Part shown: one piece after another, positions 36,305-46,311 of the stretch
Layout of the letters: the number at the start of each line of letters is the position of its first letter
Numbering within the stretch: position 1 is the stretch's first letter
Assembly (NCBI RefSeq): GCF_018343525.1
Contig: NZ_JAGYPH010000005.1
Location: forward strand, 62,001-126,000
Direction of reading: 5' to 3'
Origin: Lederbergia citrea
Lineage (GTDB): Bacteria > Bacillota > Bacilli > Bacillales > Bacillaceae_C
Length of the DNA: 64,000 nucleotides
Translations under genes and position numbers: made by a program
Notes under the pieces: model-generated
What the model saw: only the letters and a program-made list of their open reading frames with translations
Told to the model about the DNA's origin: nothing
Databases searched by the model: none

Positions 36305-37165
36305 AGAATCCTGTACCTCAAAAAAATGATAAAACGGTTCCTTCTCCAATTCCAGAAGCATCAATTCAAAATCAAACCACTCGCGCTCCTTATTACTCAT
36401 CATTATTACTTCATATGGGATTTGCCTATTATACGCAATATCCTTAATTTGAAGGGCACTATCAAGTACATCTTCGGAGAGGCTACGGAATTGATAGATA
36501 ATGTTCTTACCATTTTGGTCTATAAAAATTATTTTCCACATAAATTGTGTTTCATCAGATGGGTCACTTAATTTTCCAATATGCAGGGATGGTTGCACGT
36601 AAATTTTTTCAATTTCATCGAATGATTGAACACTCTTCTTACCATTCCAATTTTGAGTAACTAAGCCAAGCTCTTTGTGCACTCCCCGATAATCGGACCA
36701 CATTATGTATTGAAAACCACCATAAATGAAAATAGTTCCAATAATAATCACACTCATTAGTCGTTTTCTCTTTAACTCAGGACTGAAGAGACGAATAGGT
36801 ATTAATAAGAGCAGTACCATTAAAAAGCCGATCGAAAGCTCGCCTAAATCACCGGAACTCGGTTCATAAAAAATAAAATTTCCGTCTGATATTGTGGTCC
36901 GCTTGCTATCATAGTATTTTTCGTATGTATAGAATATTAACGGAAGAATAATGAAACCAAAGACATAGATTGCTAGCCAACGTTTGCCATTGCGTTTCAT
37001 TTCCATTTTAGAAGTTCTAAGTAAATGACCGATTATGTACAATGGAAGACTTATGACAAATAATACGACAATGGAGGCGACCATATCCTCTTCGAAGTTT
37101 GTTAAACAACCGAGCGCAAGCAATAAGCTAAAAACTATAAAAGTAATTCCTACATATTTTCTCAT
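36302..37165 (-). CDS. Membrane protein of unknown function, about 287 aa
   Basis: About five N-terminal hydrophobic segments (residues 5-22, 30-50, 68-88, 112-130 and 140-158) are followed by a soluble C-terminal domain of about 130 residues. That domain contains KSVQSFDEIEKIYVQPSLHI and WKIIFIDQNGKNIIYQF, which look like beta strands. ATG at 37165 has GAGGTG six bases upstream; earlier ATGs overlap it. The layout resembles membrane-anchored PH-like domain proteins of Firmicutes, but I do not recognise the family. Confidence 0.7.
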   Translation of the reverse strand: MRKYVGITFIVFSLLLALGCLTNFEEDMVASIVVLFVISLPLYIIGHLLRTSKMEMKRNGKRWLAIYVFGFIILPLIFYTYEKYYDSKRTTISDGNFIFYEPSSGDLGELSIGFLMVLLLLIPIRLFSPELKRKRLMSVIIIGTIFIYGGFQYIMWSDYRGVHKELGLVTQNWNGKKSVQSFDEIEKIYVQPSLHIGKLSDPSDETQFMWKIIFIDQNGKNIIYQFRSLSEDVLDSALQIKDIAYNRQIPYEVIMMSNKEREWFDFELMLLELEKEPFYHFFEVQDS

Positions 37166-37424
37166 CACCATCACCTCTTGTAGACTACTACGTGTTTATC
37201 TATCCAAAAGATTCAAAGGCCAATTTAAGTGAGATAGTTTTAAGAGTAAAAACAGGCAGAATTAATAAAATTTCTATCTGTTTTTCATTACTTTAAGTAA
37301 AAAAATTCACAATCTTTTCTAAAATTTTCATTTGCCATAAATCTTCTTTCGTTCACACCCTTTTTCAAGTTGGGCTAGATTTATATATCAGCCTTCTAAT
37401 TTTCCAGCTCAATCTGCTGATTAT

Positions 37425-39239
37425 TCATTCGGATAAGGCAGCTTTTGCTTTATCTGATTTGAACCAAATGTCCTTAAAGTCAACCCATCCCCTTGAATTC
37501 ATATGGACACCTTGGACAGATGGATGAAAAGTGGCACCTAGTTTTTTATGAACGAGAAATAAGACCGCATGGTTTTCCTTTAATAGATTCTCAATGTCCA
37601 ACAACTTATCCTCTCTCGATGCTGCATTAGGCTCCATTAATAATTCATTTATTTTCATATCCACTTGTCCGGAAATTTCTTCACCTAAATGAAGACGTAT
37701 AAATCCATTGGAAAACTGATAATCATGTATTTGTGAAATCTCCTTTTCGCCCAATACAACTTCAAATAAAATACAATCTGCATTTTTTATCAACTGGATT
37801 TCAGCCATGTCTTCCCAATCTACTATGTTTACCACTAAATTGATGCCATGTTTTAAACATTCTTCTCTTAACCAAAGCGCATCTGGTTCATGTCTTTTGT
37901 AACTAAATAAATGAACCTCTTCACCAGAATAACCTGACTTCTGAAGCAGCGGACCAACCTCGGAGCTATTATATTCACGATCAATAACAGAAGGAAGCCC
38001 CTTTAATTGAAATCCATTAGATGGGTACATCCGAGGTTCTCCTAAAGTTGAAACCATTTTTGCTCTGTCTATTAATCTATGAAACGCCTTTCTAAAATAA
38101 AAGCTGTTTTGCGGTCCCGGTTTCGATAAGTTCAAAGTCAAAACACTGCTTCCAGCATAAATTTCCTCCTTTGTCTGCCACTTTGTATGACGATCATTAA
38201 AAGATTCATCATGGTTAACAAACAGGCGTTCAAAATTTTGTTTATCGAGTTTCCATAAATTTGCTTCGTTATCCACCCTTGCAATTTCAATCCTATCCAA
38301 TTGAGGTCTACCTGCAAAATGCGAGGTAAATGCTTCGAGAAAACAAGTGTCGGAGTTATTTTTAACAACTTCAAATGGACCGGTACCGTTTGGACAAAGT
38401 GGAAAATCTTCATTTGTTTTACATAGATCAGCGGGGAGAATGGACATTGGTGTATAGGCTAAATAATTTGAAAACAGATAATTGGGACTATTTAAGTTAA
38501 TTTGCAACGTATATTTATCATGAATCAGCATTTCCTTAATTGGCTGCACTAACCATCTATGTGGTGAATCGCCTAAACGGGTAAAAGAATACATAACATC
38601 TTCCACTGAAAGTTCTCTACCATGATGAAATTGTACACCTTTACGCAAATAAAAAACCCACTTCGTCAGATCTTTATTTGATTCCCAATGATGAGCAAGC
38701 CCCCCTCTAATTTCTTGGTAGTTCCTATCATATTCAATCAATGTATTATAAATTTGCTTCGTTATATGTGCATCAAATTCATAATAGATGCGCGCTGGAT
38801 CAAGGGTAGTGATCGGGCGTGAAATGGGGAAACGAAGTATTTCAATCCGATGATCCTTTTCGTTTTCAACTTTATAACCAAAGTAATCAGATAACCACGA
38901 CATAATTCTTTCTTTTACATTTGTCTCCTCACCGAATAATTGGATCTGATCAAGCGCCTCTTTTAATTCACCTTGCTTAACAAAATGAATGGCATGGTTA
39001 AAAAGAATTTCCTCAAGTGTTTCTTTAAATGTTAATAACGACCGGTTTCCCCGCCCTCTGCCAGAGACAAACTCTACCCATCCATGATTCACCATTTTGG
39101 TAACAATTATTTTTGCATTACGAGGTGTACAGAACCAAATATTAGATAGCATATCCATTGAAACAGGGATTGGCTCATTTTCTTTAACATCAATAAAAGC
39201 TTTTCGTAACAAGATATAATCATTCGATATTTGGAACAT
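37425..39239 (-). CDS. SgrR-like transcriptional regulator with solute-binding domain
   Basis: A 604-residue protein with two parts. Residues 1-115 form the SgrR-type winged helix (LSNIWFCTPRNAKIIVTKMV). The rest resembles an extracellular solute-binding protein family 5 domain (RPITTLDPARIYYE, HHWESNKDLTKWVFYLRKG), but without a signal peptide. In E. coli SgrR senses glucose-phosphate stress through such a domain. Bacillus has several paralogues, usually next to an MFS transporter. No transporter is adjacent here, so the target is unknown. Confidence 0.9.
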   Translation of the reverse strand: MFQISNDYILLRKAFIDVKENEPIPVSMDMLSNIWFCTPRNAKIIVTKMVNHGWVEFVSGRGRGNRSLLTFKETLEEILFNHAIHFVKQGELKEALDQIQLFGEETNVKERIMSWLSDYFGYKVENEKDHRIEILRFPISRPITTLDPARIYYEFDAHITKQIYNTLIEYDRNYQEIRGGLAHHWESNKDLTKWVFYLRKGVQFHHGRELSVEDVMYSFTRLGDSPHRWLVQPIKEMLIHDKYTLQINLNSPNYLFSNYLAYTPMSILPADLCKTNEDFPLCPNGTGPFEVVKNNSDTCFLEAFTSHFAGRPQLDRIEIARVDNEANLWKLDKQNFERLFVNHDESFNDRHTKWQTKEEIYAGSSVLTLNLSKPGPQNSFYFRKAFHRLIDRAKMVSTLGEPRMYPSNGFQLKGLPSVIDREYNSSEVGPLLQKSGYSGEEVHLFSYKRHEPDALWLREECLKHGINLVVNIVDWEDMAEIQLIKNADCILFEVVLGEKEISQIHDYQFSNGFIRLHLGEEISGQVDMKINELLMEPNAASREDKLLDIENLLKENHAVLFLVHKKLGATFHPSVQGVHMNSRGWVDFKDIWFKSDKAKAALSE

Positions 39240-39489
39240 GTTTATCCCCCTTTTATTTGCAGTTGTTAAAAGCTGAAAATTTTTTACCGTTCATTTCAAC
39301 TTTTCTATACAGTGACATCCTTAAATTCAATATATCATGCAAACAATTTTCAGAATACGAATTATGTATGTTTATTATCCAATTGTTTATTTGAAAAGTA
39401 GAAGTATCATGCATAATCTCTGCCATTTTTCAACTTCCATATACTCGTTACAATTATTACAAGAAGTATTGAAAAAGGAGAGATAAAAC

Positions 39490-39660
39490 ATGATAAACAT
39501 TTATATAGAAGAGAAAAGGATGAAGCAAGAAGAACGAAGAAGACAGCACATCGCGAATCAAGCATGGATGCTGCCTAGAAAAAAACAAAGAAGACCTTTT
39601 AAAAATGCAATTCTTTCGTTGTTTAACGTTATTCGCCATATCACTTTTTATGTGAAATAG
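39490..39660 (+). CDS. Small basic hypothetical protein, 56 aa
   Basis: ATG at 39490 follows AAGGAG at nine bases. The product is strongly basic in its first two thirds (KRMKQEERRRQH, then RKKQRRPF) with a hydrophobic end. It may bind membrane or nucleic acid. No family is recognised. It is divergent from the SgrR-like gene, whose usual partner transporter is missing here. Confidence 0.5.
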   Translation: MINIYIEEKRMKQEERRRQHIANQAWMLPRKKQRRPFKNAILSLFNVIRHITFYVK

Positions 39661-39939
39661 TCGATAATGGATTTTATTCCCGGGGAAATATGACAAAATC
39701 CAACAAATCAATATATAGCGTACTCTTCCTAAGCAAAAACCTGATTTGTCATGTTTTTCGTAAGTCTTAGCTAAAAAAACACTTGTGGCTCCTACCGCAT
39801 TTGGCTGATATATTTAATATTCAAAACAAATATTCAGATACTTAAGTACCGTGAACTTCTTGTTTTTAGTAGGACTCTGTATCTGATTCACTTTCATCCC
39901 ACAATAAAAGCGACAGACTTTCTTGTTTGGGAGGATTGA

Positions 39940-39981
39940 AATACAAAAGACGGACCTATTTTTTGAGCCGTCTTTTGTATT
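39940..39981. terminator. Terminator-like hairpin
   Basis: AATACAAAAGACGG/CCGTCTTTTGTATT is a perfect 14-bp stem. Between 39661 and 39940 no gene was found, so its parent transcript is unclear. Confidence 0.7.
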
Positions 39982-40011
39982 GATTATTAGCCGGGATACC
40001 AGCCTTGTCAA

Positions 40012-40056
40012 AAGAAAAAAAGCTAGTCCAAATGAGAAAGCTCATTTGGACTAGCT
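40012..40056 (-). terminator. Terminator of the 51-aa gene
   Basis: AGCTAGTCCAAATGAG/CTCATTTGGACTAGCT is a perfect 16-bp stem followed on the minus strand by a T-run, eleven bases after the small gene's stop codon. Confidence 0.9.
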
Positions 40057-40066
40057 TCGGATAATA

Positions 40067-40222
40067 TTATACATAATTGCGTTCAGCAGAATATGCTAGT
40101 GCATCGACAACGCTATAGAAGCACAACTCTACTAACTTATCGTCCTTTTTGTTTTTAACTAAACAGTAATGGTCATTCATTTTCTGAATAGTTATTTGGT
40201 CATTGATTTTAATTTGTTCCAT
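40067..40222 (-). CDS. Small hypothetical protein, 51 aa, probably Fur-regulated
   Basis: ATG at 40222 follows AAGGGGTG. The product is hydrophilic with two cysteines (DHYCLV and ELCFYS) and no membrane segment. A near-perfect Fur box lies 62 bp upstream and a strong terminator follows, so it is a complete transcription unit. Small Fur-controlled proteins are known in Bacillus as helpers of iron-sparing RNAs, but this sequence is not one I recognise. Confidence 0.65.
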   Translation of the reverse strand: MEQIKINDQITIQKMNDHYCLVKNKKDDKLVELCFYSVVDALAYSAERNYV

Positions 40223-40283
40223 ACCGTTCACCCCTTATCTACTTATATATTAACATAAATACCACCTAATATCAAATATTTAA

Positions 40284-40298
40284 TAATAATGATTATCA
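40284..40298. promoter_or_regulatory. Fur box
   Basis: TAATAATGATTATCA matches the Bacillus Fur consensus TGATAATNATTATCA at all defined positions except one. It lies between the divergent 51-aa gene and the iron-sulphur repair gene and could control either. Confidence 0.75.
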
Positions 40299-40348
40299 TA
40301 AGGGTTAACCGGCACCTAAAATACTATATTTTATAATTAAGCTTTAAA

Positions 40349-40364
40349 TGTGATTTTCATCACA
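40349..40364. promoter_or_regulatory. Fnr/CRP-family binding site
   Basis: TGTGA-N6-TCACA (40349-40364) is a perfect palindrome of the Bacillus Fnr type. It lies 60 bp before the iron-sulphur repair gene, a usual position for activation. Induction under oxygen limitation or nitric oxide would fit the gene. Confidence 0.7.
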
Positions 40365-40424
40365 ACTATGGCTTTGTTTTTCCATTAAGATTGCATTAAT
40401 GATACGAAATGGAGGATGAAAACA

Positions 40425-41123
40425 ATGACTCAACTGACAATTGATACTCATGTTGCCGATATCGTTTCGGCACTACCACAAAGTACGGATCTCTTTAGAA
40501 AACTGCGCATCGACTTTTGCTGTGGTGGTAAGATTGCGCTAAAGGAAGCCGCCGAGGCGCGGCATCTTAATCCAGCAGAGGTGTTAAATCATATTAAAGA
40601 AATAGAAATAAAGCAGGAGCGCCGAGATTCGTTTGATCCTACTTCATTTGGGAATAAAACCCTCGTAGCATACATTCAGGAAAACTATCATGAAAGTTTG
40701 CGCGAAGAACTGCCAGCTCTTTCACCATATATTACAAAGGTTGCACGGGTGCACGGGGAGAAATCCCCACATCTCCTATGTGTGCAAGAAATTTTTAGGG
40801 AATTACGGACAGAGTTACTTGAACATACGGAAGATGAAGATAAAAACGTTTTCCCCCTCATTCTCGAATTTTTACGTAATCCAACGGACGAACTGAAAGA
40901 AGAGTTAAGGCCACGTGTATTTGAACTAGAGGAAGAGCATGAGAATGCTGGGAAATTATTGTTTGAACTACGTGACATCACTAATAATTTTGTTCCTCCA
41001 AATGATGCTTGTGGGACATATCGCGCTGTTTATGCACGACTAGAGCAACTTGAAAAAGAAACCTTCAACCATGTTCACCTTGAAAACAACGTCTTATTCG
41101 ATCGTGTTCGTCAGGCGATTTAG
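40425..41123 (+). CDS. ric: Iron-sulphur cluster repair di-iron protein
   Basis: A 232-residue RIC (YtfE/ScdA) protein that repairs Fe-S clusters damaged by nitric oxide or peroxide. The N-terminal ScdA domain has [18 protein letters not shown] with the paired cysteines. The C-terminal hemerythrin-like domain carries iron-binding histidines and glutamates in [24 protein letters not shown] and [15 protein letters not shown] at 40425 is used because GGAGG lies nine bases before it; the ATG at 40416 touches it. A nitric oxide synthase gene lies 20 kb away in the same window. Confidence 0.95.
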   Translation: MTQLTIDTHVADIVSALPQSTDLFRKLRIDFCCGGKIALKEAAEARHLNPAEVLNHIKEIEIKQERRDSFDPTSFGNKTLVAYIQENYHESLREELPALSPYITKVARVHGEKSPHLLCVQEIFRELRTELLEHTEDEDKNVFPLILEFLRNPTDELKEELRPRVFELEEEHENAGKLLFELRDITNNFVPPNDACGTYRAVYARLEQLEKETFNHVHLENNVLFDRVRQAI

Positions 41124-41272
41124 ATTTGGCCTTTTCCGACAATCTTACAGATGGCAATCCGGAAAAAGTTATGCAGCCTGAGGATATGGCAGAAGTTATG
41201 ATCTCTCAATTAAAGCTACACAAGCGTATTCTTGTAAAATCATCAGCAGGATTATGGTCAACGAATCTATAA
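41123..41272 (+). pseudogene. C-terminal remnant of a short-chain dehydrogenase
   Basis: Directly after ric, one base overlapping its stop, a frame encodes about 49 residues. They contain [16 protein letters not shown] and end [10 protein letters not shown], the typical C-terminal tail of a FabG-like (YoxD-type) reductase. There is no start and no Rossmann domain, so this is what remains after a deletion. Confidence 0.75.
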
Positions 41273-41273
41273 T

Positions 41274-41468
41274 CTAGCATCTAAATGAAAAGCCTTCCGA
41301 ATTATTCCCGGAAGGCTTTTTGTTATGATGCATACTCACGATACTGTCAAAAAATCCTACAGTGTTATTTATGCCACCTTGAAATTTCGATAATCCATGA
41401 GCGAAGAAAATAAGACCTAAACCTACACGTAAAATAATTTGGCCTATTTCATTTTTAATCATATTCAT
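41274..41468 (-). pseudogene. Truncated DoxX-family gene
   Basis: The first 44 residues (IILRVGLGLIFFAHGLSKFQ and on to FFDSIV) match the N terminus of DoxX proteins. They resemble the intact homologue at 48280-48690. After that the frame runs into a terminator hairpin and stops, so helices two to four are missing. It has a ribosome binding site and a putative operator like that of the catDE-like operon. It faces the dehydrogenase remnant, so a deletion may have removed what lay between. Confidence 0.75.
41288..41321. terminator. Terminator between the two gene remnants
   Basis: AAAAGCCTTCCG/CGGAAGGCTTTTT with T-runs on both sides lies inside the end of the truncated DoxX frame. Confidence 0.85.
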
Positions 41469-41484
41469 AATCTCCTTCCTTTGG

Positions 41485-41500
41485 TTACTTTATGTAAGTA
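41485..41500. promoter_or_regulatory. Putative HxlR-type operator, copy 1
   Basis: GTTACTTTATGTAAGT is identical to a 16-mer in front of the catE-like gene at 51412-51427. It lies 17 bp upstream of the truncated DoxX start. TTAC and GTAA are inverted halves. Duplicate placement before two DoxX loci suggests a shared quinone-sensing regulator. Confidence 0.6.
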
Positions 41501-41658
41501 AGTTCACTTAAGTAAATGATCTTTGTCAAGTAACTATAGAATTAAATATTCTATCATAAGGATACACACGTCAAAAAAGACATAAAAAAAGAGGCCCTCC
41601 CTAAGTTTGCTCGACGCTGGAAAACCCCTTATTTTATATTCTCTTGTATTTCTTTAAT

Positions 41659-42075
41659 TTATTTTTCCTTGGAAATGGCATTATAATTTTTAAGTTTTGA
41701 AGGCAGTTTTTTCTTTTTTAAGTACTTTTCGTTAAGTACAATCACTTTCCCATTATCTGCATTTATATATTTTCGATAAACTGATTTATATTTCTCAAAT
41801 GCAAAATGCCCTGAAATATAAATGGGTATGATAATGAACATGAGGATGACTAATTGTAGGATCAAATTGAATTCATTCCCAATGATATAAATAGTCATTA
41901 CAGCATGTGCTCCACAAGAAACCATTAATGTAATAACCACATTACATATATGAAAAGGAACCACATCTTTTTTCTCTCGAAACATTTGCTCCAGTTCATA
42001 CTTAACAAAAAGTGTAATAAATACTGATATTACAATGACAAAAAGGGAAACTGAATATGTAAGAAAAGTGTACAT
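41659..42075 (-). CDS. Small membrane protein of unknown function, 138 aa
   Basis: Three hydrophobic segments at about residues 5-25, 45-65 and 70-92 are followed by a basic C-terminal tail (YLKKKKLPSKLKNYN). ATG at 42075 has only a weak AAGGGG site. I recognise no family. It lies alone, downstream of the acyltransferase operon in the same direction but after a hairpin. Confidence 0.65.
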   Translation of the reverse strand: MYTFLTYSVSLFVIVISVFITLFVKYELEQMFREKKDVVPFHICNVVITLMVSCGAHAVMTIYIIGNEFNLILQLVILMFIIIPIYISGHFAFEKYKSVYRKYINADNGKVIVLNEKYLKKKKLPSKLKNYNAISKEK

Positions 42076-42121
42076 TTTTCACACCCCTTAATAACATTTA
42101 TATATCCATTATAACCCAAAA

Positions 42122-42158
42122 GAAGCTTCCCACAAGTGTACTCAACTTATGAGAAACC
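42122..42158. terminator. Degenerate copy of the AAGCTTCCCA hairpin family
   Basis: GAAGCTTCCCACAAGT and ACTTATGAGAAACC form an imperfect stem. The same design recurs at 48099, 54231, 57375 and 59729. Here it lies after the carnitine acyltransferase gene. Confidence 0.55.
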
Positions 42159-42204
42159 TATGGAAAGCCACCGTTAAGTTCCTCTGACGGACAAAAGCCA
42201 CTTC

Positions 42205-43965
42205 CTATCTTTTAGCGATCATTCTTAATTCATTTAACGCATTTACCATATGTTCCATTAATTGATTTGCATTGTTTTTGTTTTCTATATAACTTGAAAT
42301 GTTGATAGTAATTGAATCTTCCAAAAGGATATAAGCAACTCCATGACCATCGTCAACGACAGGGGGAAACATACGATATTTAACATTTTGATATGTCATT
42401 CCACTTGTAGATAAGAAGTCGTGGCGCATCGCCAAATATCCTTTGTCTTGAAAGATTTCCGGTAATTCTTTCAAGCCTAGTTCAGTGCCAAATAAATGAG
42501 ATATTTGTTTAAGACCGTACATATGTCTTTCAACACCGAAGCCTTTTTGACAATCCTTGATCCGCTCGGAATGGGCAGTGCTCACTTTTTGCATAAGAGC
42601 GTATAAAGTTTCGTTACTTTCGCTCTCACTTTCTAGCGCTTCCACTAAATTGCGTTTTTCCATACTTGTTGCTCGCGCGCACTCTGTTCTTCCCTCATAA
42701 AAGTAACGAACTGACACGGGTTCGTACACGCTTTTTAGCTGCCCATATGTACGATATTGAGCGATTTGTAAAGCCATATGGAAAAAAGCATCGGGACTGA
42801 AATTCATATTTTTAATTTCATCTGCCCCGAAGTCGGTAAAAATTTCTGATCGGAGATAATATTTATTTTTTTGCTGGAGATGATCTTCTTGGAATTGGTT
42901 TAATATGTCTAGTGTTTCCGTTGAGAGTTCCCATTTTTGCTTTTCAACTAGTGGTTGTTCAAACGTTTGAACAAATTGGGGAAGGTCTTCCTTTAGCCCT
43001 TTACTAACGTGGCTGATTACAGCAGAGATTGATGTCCCATCAACAGCGCAATGTTCAACATTAAAACCTAATTCACTCTGTTTTGTAATGATGATTTCGA
43101 TCGTCTTGTCGAAATACTTATTATTAGCGTTTAACATAAGGTTCCTCAGTGCCTCTTCAGAATCCTTGCTTTCTTCATCGATTGAAATTATAACCAAAGA
43201 ATCAGCGATTGTTCGGAGTATTTCCGCATTCTCTTTTGATGTATTTAGCATATCGTACACTTCAGCAGCCATGTTTCTCTCTGCCGTTGTAAATATGCCA
43301 ACGTTTACACCTTCATCTTGCTCCGCTAAAATCGTCGCTTCAATCGCAGCGGCGATATCAAGACTGTGATAAATGACACCATCACGATTTGTTACTTGTA
43401 CTTTATAAACATTGTTTTTAAAAAGAATGACAACATGATTATTCTTTTTATCAAAATCAGCTACGTGAAATGCATCTCTGTCTAATCTTGGGATACGAAC
43501 CGAGCGGAAAAAGTTTTTATATTGACTCATATCGAGCGGCTTTCCTCTGACAGTTTCCGGCTCAACTTCCTCATCGATAATCGCGTGGTATAGTTCTGTG
43601 ACTAAAAAGCTAACTCTTCCAGCCATTTCCGCGATTGTATAGCGATTTTTATAATGATCATTTTTTAATAAAATATTGAAATTCATACTATAAGGCAAGG
43701 AATCCCGATGTCTTAAATAAGAATCTTCCCAAAAGGGTGCAAGCCAGCTCCCAGTCCTCATTTGATCCCATTCTTGTAGTTTTGTTTGAAGCTTTTCAGC
43801 CTCTCCACCTATCTCAAAGAAACGCTCAATCACATCTGAAGTTTTATTAAATTGTTCCAAACTTACTATAGGCTCAATCCATTCAAGAAGCTTAGATTTT
43901 GTGCTGCTTAAAGGTGGAATCGGTAATGATGGTAATTCATTTTGAAAAGAAAATGTTCTGTTTAT
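42205..43965 (-). CDS. Choline/carnitine O-acyltransferase
   Basis: About 586 residues matching the carnitine acyltransferase fold known from mitochondria. Visible motifs are ELPSLPIPPLSS at the N terminus, WLAPFWEDSYLRHRDSLPYS, the catalytic-histidine motif VEHCAVDGTS, then YEGRTECARA and GFGVERHMYGL. It would move acyl groups between CoA and carnitine in the cytoplasm. The homologous N terminus reads past a TTG at 43860 up to a stop at 43981-43983, and no ATG, GTG or TTG precedes it. ATA at 43965, nine bases after AAGGGA, is the likeliest start. It is the fifth gene of the OpuC operon. Confidence 0.88.
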   Translation of the reverse strand: MNRTFSFQNELPSLPIPPLSSTKSKLLEWIEPIVSLEQFNKTSDVIERFFEIGGEAEKLQTKLQEWDQMRTGSWLAPFWEDSYLRHRDSLPYSMNFNILLKNDHYKNRYTIAEMAGRVSFLVTELYHAIIDEEVEPETVRGKPLDMSQYKNFFRSVRIPRLDRDAFHVADFDKKNNHVVILFKNNVYKVQVTNRDGVIYHSLDIAAAIEATILAEQDEGVNVGIFTTAERNMAAEVYDMLNTSKENAEILRTIADSLVIISIDEESKDSEEALRNLMLNANNKYFDKTIEIIITKQSELGFNVEHCAVDGTSISAVISHVSKGLKEDLPQFVQTFEQPLVEKQKWELSTETLDILNQFQEDHLQQKNKYYLRSEIFTDFGADEIKNMNFSPDAFFHMALQIAQYRTYGQLKSVYEPVSVRYFYEGRTECARATSMEKRNLVEALESESESNETLYALMQKVSTAHSERIKDCQKGFGVERHMYGLKQISHLFGTELGLKELPEIFQDKGYLAMRHDFLSTSGMTYQNVKYRMFPPVVDDGHGVAYILLEDSITINISSYIENKNNANQLMEHMVNALNELRMIAKR

Positions 43966-44023
43966 AGCCGTTATTCCCTTCTAATATTATTTTCTATTGC
44001 CGGCATAGTGAACGCCTAGGAAC

Positions 44024-44701
44024 TTATTCCCCTGCCAGTTGAAATACACTTTTTCGTTTTTTATTCGGTGACAATCTTCGTTCAAGCCATGCCATTGCAA
44101 CGTCTGCAACAACAGCCATTAATGCGGTTGGGATTGCACCTGCTAAAATAATCGCCGTCCCGTCAGTGGCGTTTGTCCCGCGCAATATAATATCGCCTAA
44201 ACCGCCTGCCCCGATAAAGGTCCCGATTGTCGCAACACCGATGGAAATAACTAAAGCAGTTCGTATACCCGCCATAATGACTGATAACGCAAGCGGCAGC
44301 TCAACCATCCAAAGAATTTGGAATTTCGTCATCCCCATCGCTTTTCCAGACTCGATCAAGGCATGATCGACATTAAGAATACCTGTATACGTGTTGTTAA
44401 TGATAGGAAGCAAGGAATATAAAAAGAGGGCGAGGACTACTGTATTCGTACCAAGCCCCATCACAAGCATTAAGATTGCTAGCATTGCTAGAGCGGGAAT
44501 CGTTTGGATAATATTTGCGAGTGAAATAACCCAAGTGCTTAATCGATGATAACGCGCAATTAAAATGCCAACTGGAATCGCCACAATCGCTGCGAATAAG
44601 ACACCATAGATGGACATTAAGAAATGCCGATAAAATTGTTCCCAAACATATGAAGCATTTTGCGAATAATACAATAAAACATCTTGTATTGTTTCCAACA
44701 T
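44024..44701 (-). CDS. opuCD: Betaine/carnitine ABC transporter permease
   Basis: A 225-residue permease with five to six helices and the ATPase-contact loop IESGKAMGMTKFQILWMVELP. It pairs with OpuCB. ATG at 44701 follows GGGAGGTG; the longer frame to 44719 would use no better site. The length is that of Bacillus OpuCD. It overlaps the binding-protein stop-to-start region closely, consistent with coupling. Confidence 0.92.
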   Translation of the reverse strand: MLETIQDVLLYYSQNASYVWEQFYRHFLMSIYGVLFAAIVAIPVGILIARYHRLSTWVISLANIIQTIPALAMLAILMLVMGLGTNTVVLALFLYSLLPIINNTYTGILNVDHALIESGKAMGMTKFQILWMVELPLALSVIMAGIRTALVISIGVATIGTFIGAGGLGDIILRGTNATDGTAIILAGAIPTALMAVVADVAMAWLERRLSPNKKRKSVFQLAGE

Positions 44702-44711
44702 AGTCACCTCC

Positions 44712-45641
<930 letters not shown>

Positions 45642-46295
45642 CTATTTGACTTCCTTCAAGTTTTTTATTCCATTTGGTGTTGCCCACCCTTCAATTCGCC
45701 CTAAAAGGAGGTCAGTTAATAGCGCAAGGATTGTAACTGGAATGGCCCCAGCGATAATAAATTCAGCCTGATATAAATTAAGTCCACTGAAAATATAGTC
45801 CCCTAAACCGCCAGCTCCAATATATGATGCGAGTGTTGCCCAGCCAATTAAATAAACGGTTGATAAACGGATCCCCGTCATGATGACTGGAACTGATAAT
45901 GGTAATTCAACATAAATAATTCTTTCCCACCCAGTCATCCCCATTCCGCGGCCCGCTTCAAGCAAATCGCGACTCACTCCATTTACACCGATATACGTGT
46001 TCCTCAAAATAGGCAGGACTGAATAGAAAAATAATGCGATAATTGCCGGTATTTTTCCAACACCAAATATCGGAATAAAAAACGCTAATATCGCAAAGCT
46101 AGGGAATGTTTGCACGACACTTAAAATTCCCATTACAATGTTGGCGATTTTCGGAAGTCGTGTTAAAACAATTCCAAGCGGCACAGCGACAATAATTCCC
46201 AGTAATGCAGCGATCAATGAAATCCCTATATGTTCCCATGTTTTATATAACATTTCCAAACCATTGCTACTTAAAAAACTAACCATACTTTCCAC
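45642..46295 (-). CDS. opuCB: Betaine/carnitine ABC transporter permease
   Basis: A 217-residue permease, the usual OpuCB length when GTG at 46295 is the start, six bases after GGAGGG. The contact loop reads [20 protein letters not shown]. It begins 17 bp after the ATPase gene. The longer frame to 46367 would overlap opuCA by 56 bases and has no ribosome binding site. Confidence 0.9.
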   Translation of the reverse strand: MESMVSFLSSNGLEMLYKTWEHIGISLIAALLGIIVAVPLGIVLTRLPKIANIVMGILSVVQTFPSFAILAFFIPIFGVGKIPAIIALFFYSVLPILRNTYIGVNGVSRDLLEAGRGMGMTGWERIIYVELPLSVPVIMTGIRLSTVYLIGWATLASYIGAGGLGDYIFSGLNLYQAEFIIAGAIPVTILALLTDLLLGRIEGWATPNGIKNLKEVK

Positions 46296-46311
46296 CAATT
46301 TCCCTCCAGTA

